The notes under the pieces: model-generated
What the model was told of the DNA's origin: nothing
Seen by the model: only the letters and a program-made list of their open reading frames with translations
The model's database searches: none
Program-made: the position numbers and the translations under genes
Assembly: GCA_026873275.1 (NCBI GenBank)
Contig: JANTUC010000001.1
Location: forward strand, 2,108,001-2,172,000
From: Pseudopithomyces maydicus
Lineage: Eukaryota > Ascomycota > Dothideomycetes > Pleosporales > Didymosphaeriaceae
Direction: 5' to 3'
DNA length: 64,000 bases
Shown: positions 55,425-64,000 of the stretch, in pieces
Position numbering within the stretch: position 1 is the first letter of the stretch
How the letters are laid out: each line of letters begins with the position of its first letter

Positions 55425-57020
55425 TTATCTCAGCCCCTCCTCTTCCTGTCTGATGATCTCTCTAGCCCACCTACTCCTCTCCCTCAGCCAAACTCCCTTC
55501 TTCACCAACACAAAAGGTATCGGTATCAGCACCAATGCCAAGCATCCCAATATCAAACCTGCAAACTGGAACCCCTCATTCACAAACATCTGTCTCGCAA
55601 AAAGCGGGAACCCTGCCCCCGCCGCATTCCTTACTAATCCGATACCCGCCAGCGCACTCGCCGAGAACATCCCGTAACAATCTTCTGTGTAAAGATACGT
55701 CATGAGAATCAGCGTGTAGAACGACCAGCCCCACAGCCCAGATGCAATCACTGGTCCCACCCACGTCAAGTAGCGGTACGACGTGAATGCAAATATGAAT
55801 AGTGAGATAGGGAGTGTGATGGCTGCGCCCTGTCCAAGCTGCACTCGTGCCTCAGGAATATTCTTCCCATGCCATTGCGCGGTACGTTTGCGGTAGTGTT
55901 GTTCTTGCCAGATATTCGTCAGAGGCCCGAGGCATATGCCCACAACGATGCCCAAAAACGTAAGTCCGATTTGCAGGGTGTTGTAACCCTTCCCACCGTC
56001 CGATGGTCCAAAGATCACACTGAACGCGTCGTTGAAAAGAAAGCTGAGGCCGTACAAGTATCCGTTGTATAGCGAGGCAAAAATGACGACCGGTTCCGTG
56101 AAAAGGAAGCGAAATGGACGGGTCAGCGCGATTTTAAAGAGCTCACGAACACCGCGTTGGCGCATGTGCTCCGGTACTTCGGCTTCGCGACCCTGTCTGC
56201 GGAGCTGCTTTGCGCGTCTGAGGAGGATGATGCCGTGGCTGGTTTCACCGCAGGCGAGGAGGGCGACAACCATGATCAGCCAGAAACCTGCGCTTACGCC
56301 GAGGATAGCCCATATAACATCTCTCCAGGGGCGGTATTGGGCTACGAACGCGAAGAGAAAGTATCCCAAGGGACTGCCGCATGTTGCGGCCCAGAGGAAC
56401 AGACTCATGGCATATCCTGTATGGTGATAGTGGTAGAGGTCACTGATTGTTCCTCCGATGTTGGCTACGGTTACGGAACTGAAGAAGCCGGATAGGAAAC
56501 GGAGAGGTAGGAAGCCTCCAAGGTTGGGTACGGTTGCTGTGCCGACAAGAAAGCAGAGGTAGAGCCCGAACGGGAATATGTAGAGGGGTGTTCGGCCAAA
56601 GTACTGTCCGATGGCATTAGATCCAATCGTATTGAATGACTTTGATGACAAGAGATTGTTGATTTACCTCGGACAGAGGTGCCAGGACCATCGGTCCTAA
56701 AGCTAGTCCTCCTACATAAGTCGAGAGACCTAATGTGCCGACCTCAGATGAGACGCCAAAGTCTTTAGCGAAATTTGTGGATGCTGGGGAGAAGCCTTTA
56801 ATTCCAGTTAATATTAGCTCAAGACACATTTGTCATTCTTACCAGAGGCGCCAAAGGAGACTGTGAGGTCTATCAAAAGTAGCGGAGCAATCACGCTGTA
56901 CTTCTTCCATCTAGGCCAATTGCGGGGATTACCAGTATCGTTAGGCGCAAACTCGACTATCGTTGACTTTTCCCCGGTTTCATCGCGGGATCGATAGCTC
57001 TGAGACGTTTGTTCCGTCAT
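55425..57020 (-). CDS. MFS transporter (DHA1-like), three exons
   Basis: Exons on the minus strand are 57020-56843, 56795-56668 and 56603-55425, giving 494 aa; introns are 47 and 64 nt. NDTGNPRNWPRWKKY precedes helix 1 as in fungal drug exporters. Further landmarks are SEVGTLGLSTYVGGLALGPM (helix 2), then LAPLSEV joining YFGRTPLYIFPFGL across the second intron, RFLSGFFSSVTVANIGGTIS, YNGYLYGLSFLFNDAFSVIF (helix 7), and the closing LVRNAAGAGFPLFARQMF. The basic C-terminus ends in RWAREIIRQEEEGLR. It should export small molecules across the plasma membrane by proton antiport. Unlike the MFS gene at 23 kb, it has no frame change. It lies co-directional and downstream of nothing linked; the next gene is the GNAT. 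Confidence 0.9.
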
Positions 57021-58350
57021 GGTATCGGTACGTTATGCTCTCTGCTATGTATGGGTGACGTTGGGGAGTCACAAGGGAAAGAGAGCATATTTTAAGATAA
57101 GCAGCTTGAAATTTAGGGATCACGATGAAAAAACACGGATCTGCGTTCGATCGTCATCGAGAGATAGCAATGTAGTGGAGATGTCGATGTACACTCCTCG
57201 GAGAGCAGTCCCGTGATGACGTCGCTAGCGCATCCACTAATATGTATTGTTCACGACGGTTTGATACTCACCAATTGAATTGAAAATTGTGTGTCCACTA
57301 TTCTTTTTACCTATATTAGTCGCAGATGGAGTTACGAATGATGGACTATTCGGACCGTCCCGATCCCTGAGCGAATCATCAGATCCTACCCACCTAGGTA
57401 CCTATGTAGGCAACTTCTCCCAGCCCTACCCCAAGCAATCTCCATCCCAACCCCCATCCCTCCCCCTTCATACTTCTTCCTTCTATCTCACCTCCTTCTC
57501 CCACTCATGCTCCCCCTTCCACCCGCTATCCTCCCTCATCACACTGCACCCCCGCACCCCCGGGAAAGGTGTAGATATGATAGATAGAGATGGGAGTGTA
57601 TAGAGGGATTGGAGTGTAGCGTGGTAATAAATGCGTGGTATATGGTATATATATGGTTCTAGGAACCATGTCGTGGCTATGCCATGCACGTAGCACCACA
57701 CCGCCGCCCTGCTTACCTTTTCTTACGCTAGGCGGAGCAAGCTGCCCACCTAGTTACCTCGTTCACGTTCAAAGCGAAGAAAACACAGAACCGATTCAAT
57801 TCAACACTGATCGATAATTGCATGAACTCATTTTGTCCTACACATATATATACTCCACCCTTTCCCATTCCCGTTCCTACATACTTCCCTTCTTCCCTCA
57901 TTCTCTCCCATGTCGCCCTCCCCACCCATACTACGCATTCCACCCACTCACCCACCCATCACACACACAGATACATATTCGAACAACGCACCTCCGTGCC
58001 TGCCTGCCTGACTAACCGACTGACTGCCCACCCGCCCAGCGCTCCCTATAGAAAAATCCCATTCGCCGCTATACAGAAAGGAAAAAGAGGAATGGTATCA
58101 TCCAGCCCCCAAGACAGAGACCGTTAAAAGAAAACAACAAGACTATCGAAAAGCTCATCATGTAGTCGTGCGCTTGCAGGAGGAAAGGAGCGAGACGACA
58201 TCGACGGGGAAACATACATGCTGATTGAATGGTCGCGTGGAGAGTGAGGGAGACGAAAGCTACGCTGGTAGATGGATGGATAGATGGTGATGCGATTGGA
58301 TTGGATTCGGGGCATGACTTGATGATGACGATGATGATGGGTAACCGTGT
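57021..58350. other. Intergenic region of 1.3 kb
   Basis: It has no supported gene. There is a C-rich, T-poor stretch on the + strand between about 57400 and 57560, a CACCTAGGTACCTATGTAGG palindrome-like segment near 57390-57411, and repeated TACTCCACCC/CCCACCC patterns around 57850-58040. It should hold the MFS promoter (left end) and the PDS5 3' UTR (right end). Confidence 0.4.
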
Positions 58351-61300
58351 TCACGATCGCGTTCGCCCGCTGCGCCTAACAGAGTTTGTGCCGTTGGGAG
58401 TTGGTTCTGCTGCCTTCGGTGCTTTTGCCTTTGCCTTGGGTGTGGCTTTTGTTACTTTCGCTGCTTTGGCCGGGGTTGCTGCTTTTGCGGGGGTGGAGTC
58501 CTTGGTTGCTTTGTTGGCTCTGCGCTTTGGAGCTTCGGGCGAAGATGTGACACCGTTGGTCTTCTTCGCTTGTCTCCCTCCTCGAGTTTTCCTCTGGGGT
58601 TCTGGACTGGCTTCCTTCTCTGATTCTGGTGCCTCTGACTCCTCGGCAGGTGCTTCGGGCACCTCGGCATGTTCCTCCGCTTCAGGTTCGGCTTCAGACT
58701 CTTCTGCCGATTCCATCTCCTGGTCTTCACCTGCTGGTTCGCTTTCGCTGTCAGACATCGAGTCGTCTTGCTCAGCGCCGGCTCGGGTATCGGGTTCTTC
58801 TTCGTCGCTCGATACTTCGGCATAGCTCTTGTTCACTCCGCTCTGTCGACCACTCTTCCTTCTTGGACCCGAAGATTTGGCTGCAGTGTTGTCGAGCTCG
58901 TCATCGTTGTCGCTACCGTAACTAGTCCTCTTCTTGCGAGGAGTCTTTACCGGCCTGTCGGACTTGGTCTTCTCTTTCTTGATCCCGTTCTCCCCCTTGG
59001 CCTTCTTACGCGGCTTTTCAGTGCCGTCTCCGGCCTTGCGTTTCTTGCTCCTGATGGTCTTTTTCACTAGTGATTCTAGCACATCGCTGATATCTGCTGA
59101 AACATATCGTTTCTGTGCAATCTCCTGTCCGCGCTCATGGCTCTCGAGCGCCTTGAATATGCCTCCAGGTAGCTTTTGTTTTCCAGGGAAGGTTTGCATA
59201 CTCCAGCCATTCACATCTTCCCATGACAAGATAGCTGCTTGTGCTAGGTCGGACAATGTGTATAGCTTGTCATCGCTCCCACCTGTTGGATCTATAGCAT
59301 CTCTAACAGTCTTGACACGGCCAGCCATATGGTATATGAGCGCAAGGTTGTCCTCTGTGGCAATACACTTGAGATAGAACAGAATGTACATGGAGATCTG
59401 CTGCAATGACTCCTCATCATCTGCCAGGTCTGGGTGATGAGCAAGCAGACTTAGTAATCTAGCAAAGACTGAGGTTTCCAAGGTCGTGTCCTTGCGGGAT
59501 GTGAATGCAGCCCGCCGAGAGCGTATCCACGTCTCCAGGAGGTTCCGGAGACCGGTATCCGGCTCGTGTGCGAACATGAAAAGGATGCTGAAATATCGTG
59601 TGGGGAGGCGATTCTGCCCAAGATACTTCATCAATTTCATTGCGAAACCCTTGCGGACTTGCAAACAAGCGTCGTGTGTTACGAGAGCGAGCTGATTGAA
59701 ATCGGAGGGTGTGATCAGGTTATCAAAGCGATGGCGTGTGGCAGTTTTACTTGTTGCAACCTTGAGAAGAAAGTTGGCAGCTAGTAGTCTCTGGCGGTTT
59801 TTGTGTGCTAATGGTGGAGCTTCTTTCTTGGAAACTTCCCCATTCTCCTTCACCATTCGGTTAAGAAGTTTGAGAACGTGATCCGAAGCAACAGTGCGCT
59901 CTTCCTCGCCAGTGTATGCCAGCAAGCGGTTCACCAGAATTCTGAGTGCCCATGCGCGAGCACTAATGTCATCGTCCGGGATCTCCATCCATTCCTCTTC
60001 GGTCTCGGAAGATTTAGGATGTGGCTTGAGCAGAATGTTTTCGACGGCAACTGCGACAATCGGATCAATGTCCCGCTCACACTCTTCAGGAGCAAGCAAA
60101 ACAAGCTGGCTCAGCGCTGCGAGCTTAGTCAGCCAATGATCGCAACCATAATCGAAGTTCTTGATGCTCTTCTGGACCATTTCTCGTGCGTGCCTCTTTC
60201 TCTTTTCGTTGCTGCTCATGATGATGGAAACGGCGTGCTTAGCGGCCTTGGGTGGCGTTCCATACGAAGCGAAGTTGAGAAGGCCTCGCACCAACTTTTG
60301 GCCATCCTTGGCATTCAGGGGGAGTTCTTTGGGAAACTTCTTCGCAAAGCTGGCCAGCGCTTTCAGATCATCCACGGCTCCAGGAGGATTGGGTGATCCA
60401 TCAGTCGGGGCTTCGCTCTCGAGTGTCTTACACAAATCTTTTACGTGTGTCGCAAAGACCTTGGGATGCTTTGTAGAAATCTCCTTGAGAACTTCGTGTG
60501 CTGTGGCTGCAAGACCCTTGTCATCCGTGCGAGTGAACTCGATGATAGCAGGTACGTGGCTCTTGTTGAAAGCAAGCAGGCTGACGCGATACAAGAGTGG
60601 CGTAAGAGTGTCCAGTAAAGTAGGGCTAGGCGAGTTTTCCTCGATCCTCTTGCGGAGCTCTTTCTAGATGCTTGTAAGTAAATGCAGGCGTATGGTGAAA
60701 AGAATGCTCGGGAAACTTACAATGGATTTGAAAATCTTGCGGTAATCACTCTCAGCAGACATGCAGAATCGAATAAGCTGGTAGCTTCGGCGATCGTGGG
60801 CTTTTGCAAATTTCATCAGATCGTCCGCAGCACGAGCAGACTCTGGGAGTGTCTTGGCGTAGAATGCGATGAGACCATCCAGTTTCCTCTTGATCTCTTT
60901 CTCGGAACCTTCTACAATACCACCGTTGTACTGTTCACACAGCTTCAGAAACACCTCCATATAGGCCGAGGCTTGTACTTGATGACCTGGTGTGGCGTAA
61001 AAGGCCTTCCTGGCCTTCTCTTCGAGCCCGCGAATCAGAACAAGCAACCGCTCAGTTCTAATCTTGTCTAGTTCCGCTTCTGTGTAAGATTGCGGCCCGT
61101 TTGACTGACTATCCTTAACTACTTGAGACCCGCCATTCAAGGCTGCCTTGGGCTTGATGGGCGGATAGCTGAGTGGGAACAGCGATTCGTATATTGAAAG
61201 CTCGACTTGAACCGTCAGATCAGGGTCTTGCACATAGCAGGCGTCCAGGATCCTGGAAGGGATAGGTCCGAGAAGATCGGTGATGGTTTCGCTTCCCTCG

Positions 61301-62940
61301 GCAATGGCACCAGCAGCAACACCCCATATCTTTGCAAGCAATTTGATTGCTGCGGTCCGAATCGCAGGTTTTCGGTCCTTGACTCTGTCGGCGAGGTTGG
61401 ACAAGACTGAGCCCTTTTCCGCAGTACCTCCATTAACGCCAAGCTTTCGCACAATATCGTTGAACTCGAAATACTCGATTGCTTTCACGGCCGCCAGTCG
61501 GACGCGATCGTCTCCGTCGATAAGTGTTTCGGCAAACTGTTTAAGCAGACTGCGTTCTTCTTCTGGGTCCAAGCCAACATTACCTGCCGAGGTCATCAGG
61601 ATGCGGGCAACGGCGGTGGCCCACGAGGAGCGGACGATGGATGATTTGTCCAATTTCCGGGACAGGAAAGCGTGGTATGCGGATGGATGGTGGAGAGAAA
61701 AGGAATTGAGAGAAGCTGGAGTGGTGAGGAAGTTGTAAGTGCGGACGGGATTAGAGGATGAGAGGCTTTGTGAAGGATAAGCGGCAGGGTTCATGTCAGG
61801 AGGCGGTGGAGGACCGGCTGCTCCAATTCCGGAGATCATATCGCCTATAGTTTCAGTCGCTAGTTGGCGCAACTGCAGGTTCTCGGTTGCCAGCTCGTCC
61901 TGGAGATGGGGGATGATCTCTTTCAAACAGCCAGGGGCGCTCCTCCACAGTTCTCTGAGCAGTCGATGGGCCTTGCTCGCCTCGTTCAAATCGTCTTCCG
62001 AGGGGCCCTTGTCACCTTCGTCATCCGAATCGTCGGCGCGCAGCGGTTTGGAGCCTCCGGTGGTGAAGTCGACAATGATGGAACCAAAGTAGGTGCCGAA
62101 GAGACGGGCCATCTTGTCTGGATACATGTTGCAGATGTTCTTTGCCATGTTGTATGCGGGTGGGGCCTCTTTCCGATGCAGGGTCGTCTGCTTTGCGTCC
62201 ACAACGACATTCTTCTTGCCCTTGGTCGAGGAGGCCAGGGCCTGAGGATCGGCCCACAGGAATTGGGCGACGATGACATCGACGACCTCGTTGGAGATGG
62301 TTGCGCTCTCGTCGACAAGGATGCGCAGGATCTCGGTCATGTTGTGCTCGACATTCTTGCTCAGCTCCTCGCCATTGGAGGCCTTGGAGGGCCCCGAGAG
62401 GACGTCGAAGCAGGTGGTGAAGACGGCCTGGGTGAGCTGCTGGGAGCCGGGGATGTCGGTGACGATGACGATGCTCTTGAACTCGGCCAGCGACTTGAGC
62501 ATGTACATGTGCTGGCTGTTGTAGGGGTGGGAGGGGTTCTCGAGGAGGGGCAGGATCTTGTGTGCGATTAATGTGAAGATGTCTTTCAGCTGCGAGGCCG
62601 TGTAGGGAGCGTTCGGGGCGAACAGGCGGAACATCTCGACGATGCAGCAGGCGGCCCAGGCGCGCACTCCGGCGTCCTTGTGCTGGATGAGGGTGTGGCT
62701 CGCCAATTCGCGGGCAGGACGTGTGAGGGACTCGGTGTCGGCCTCCTCCTGGTCGATGTCCCGCAGCTCGTCGCAGAGGGCCTTGAGACGCGCCAGCAGC
62801 TCGGCCAGGCCGATGGGCTTGCCGGGCTTGCCCACCAGCGCCTGATTGAACCTGAGGCGGTGGACGCCCTCCTGCTCCTGCCCGTCATCCTCCTCCGCGA
62901 CCACCTCCTGCGCGGCGCTGCGCCGGCTGCGGGTCGCCAT
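58351..62940 (-). CDS. pds5: Sister chromatid cohesion protein Pds5, two exons
   Basis: Exons on the minus strand are 62940-60721 and 60663-58351; a 57-nt intron joins KIFKSI to KELRKRIEEN in phase, giving 1510 aa, the usual fungal size. The N-terminal part (LRFNQALVGKPGKPIGLAEL, ALCDELRDIDQEEADTESL, VRAWAACCIVEMFRLFAPNAP) and the long HEAT-repeat array are diagnostic; ARAWALRILVNRLLAYTGEE lies in the C-terminal HEAT part. From about residue 1250 the chain is basic-acidic and disordered (KKTIRSKKRKAGDGTEKPR, then alternating Glu/Ser and Lys/Ala/Pro-rich parts). Pds5 binds cohesin (Scc1/Wapl/Eco1) in the nucleus and controls cohesion. An in-frame extension upstream of Met 62940 (to 63237) lacks family resemblance and runs into the shared promoter, so it was excluded. 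Confidence 0.95.
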
Positions 62941-63442
62941 GTCGCGTGGGTGCGCGTGCGATGCGCGGTGTTTGTGGGTGAATGTGCTGGAGGTGCGGTG
63001 TGAATTGGACGGCGGTGGTGGTGAGCGAGTCGCCGCTGGGACGCGTGTGGGCGACGGGGTGGTTGGCGGCGACGCGTGGGCGCGTTCGGCGTGGTGGAGT
63101 AGTGATGCGATGACGGCGCGGGCAACCTTCGACGACCTTACAACGCACGCGCTAAGCCAACGCGTCCCGAGAAGCCTCAACCACACCGCCAAGACCCTTC
63201 CTCCTCCGCTGCCTGCGCCTGGTGCTGCCCACCACAACCCCGCCGGAACACTCTCGTGTCTGTATACATTGAATTTTACATGCCGAGCAAGCCTGCTCTG
63301 CCACCATCAGGAGGGAACACCGCGCCATGCAGACGACCGCCTTTCACTCTTGAAAACCCGCTCTAGGCCACATCAGGAAATCGCCATATCTCTCCCTCCC
63401 TCTGCGTCACATGAAAGAAGCATATACACCATCGACGACATC
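62941..63442. promoter_or_regulatory. Divergent promoter between pds5 and the TTI1-like gene
   Basis: This 502-base spacer lies between opposite start codons. It is GC-rich without a TATA element, consistent with two housekeeping nuclear genes sharing a promoter. Confidence 0.5.
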
Positions 63443-64000
63443 ATGGAGCGACAGCAAGTCTTTGCACAGGCAACACACCCTCGCCTTGCTTGTCATGCCC
63501 TACTGACGTTGCACAGCTCAAGGCACCATGCATCGAGCTGCTGCACGTCACAGCAACCCTGTCCCAAGCACCAAATGGGCGCAAGCATTTGGTCGACGCC
63601 TTAACTAAATTGCTCGGTGCACTCCAGACTGTGACCGCCAAACCCGCCACGATTGACGCAAAGCTGGCCGAATATGTCTTCGTACCCATTTCCCAGGTTC
63701 TCAGGATCTCGCGAACCGTGCCCGTTCGTGCTCTGGAGCTTTGCTTGTCATGCATCTCTGTGCTTTTACGCACAGGCTGGGGCGGGACATTGGCACCGGA
63801 ACTGTCAGGCCAGCTCCTAATCCTCTTCACTTTCATGGCCAAACCTTCCTCTTCTGAAAGTGGCATCGCAGCTTCCTCCGAGGAGCTGCAGACTTTGGCT
63901 CTCAAGTGCACAACAGAACTCTTCACTGAATCGTCAAAAACCATCAAGGGAAAGCAGCAGCTTACCACAACTGCAAACATTCCTGCCTTGGGGGAGTCAG
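63443..64000 (+). CDS. tti1: TELO2-interacting protein 1 (TTI1-like), 5' part; runs off the window
   Basis: Exon 1 (63443-63469) encodes MERQQVFAQ; exon 2 starts at 63517 with LKAPCIELLHVTATLSQAP and continues to the window end, about 170 codons. The segments LAEYVFVPISQVLRISR and VPVRALELCLSCISVLLRTG match the first HEAT repeats of TTI1, which partners Tel2 and Tti2 in the chaperone complex that matures PIKK kinases (TOR, ATM, ATR). The intron 63470-63516 has a clean CTACTGAC branch region and CACAG acceptor but a GC donor (CAG|GCAACA). A GT donor 12 bases earlier (CAA|GTCTTT) is also in phase but deletes VFAQ, part of the usual F-x-x-LK start. The rest of the gene is outside the window. Confidence 0.8.

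Noticed and set aside
63138..63237. N-terminal extension of Pds5 (in-frame to 63237)
   Set aside because: The extension lacks family resemblance and covers the divergent promoter; the Met at 62940 starts the conserved protein.

Overview
The window looks like filamentous ascomycete DNA (Pezizomycotina, probably Dothideomycetes). Most genes carry short introns of about 47-75 nt with GT..AG ends and visible CTRAC-type branch points. Several families are typical of this group: rhodopsin-like (SAT4-type) membrane proteins, DHA1-type MFS transporters, a kinase-like protein with a fungal N-terminal domain, and small secreted proteins. I saw no prokaryotic operon signals, tRNA, rRNA, CRISPR array or intact transposon. 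Exon structures were worked out by hand from splice motifs, frame and family resemblance; no database search was run.

Layout. 0-10 kb (+ strand): an O-methyltransferase next to a trans-enoyl-reductase-like MDR enzyme (a possible secondary-metabolism pair cut by the left edge), a Pex24/Pex32-type peroxisomal membrane protein, a metallo-beta-lactamase-fold-like protein and a single-exon protein kinase. 10-23 kb is gene-poor. It holds a small putative gene, decayed repeats related to a 462-aa CBM48/AMPK-beta-like protein encoded on the opposite strand, and a six-exon rhodopsin-like membrane protein. 23-32 kb: a frameshifted MFS transporter, a four-copy motif array, a small secreted protein, a family X DNA polymerase (Pol4-like) and COP9 signalosome subunit 6. 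34-46 kb: a sorbitol/xylitol-type dehydrogenase, an epoxide-hydrolase-like enzyme, a pinin-domain protein head to head with PHF5A/Rds3, ATG3, and a 2-oxoglutarate/Fe(II) dioxygenase. 49-57 kb: an active-looking kinase divergent from a pseudokinase, then a GNAT acetyltransferase and a second MFS transporter. 58-64 kb: PDS5 divergent from the start of TTI1.

Two points deserve most attention. First, six otherwise intact genes are interrupted by nine frame changes. All are -1, and all lie at or next to mononucleotide runs. Adding one base per site gives a CDS length divisible by three in every gene. This points to missing bases in the assembly rather than six pseudogenes. Second, the divergent kinase/pseudokinase pair (49.1-54.2 kb) and the CBM48-like gene with inverted partial copies (13.0-15.9 kb) are the best candidates for undescribed biology.
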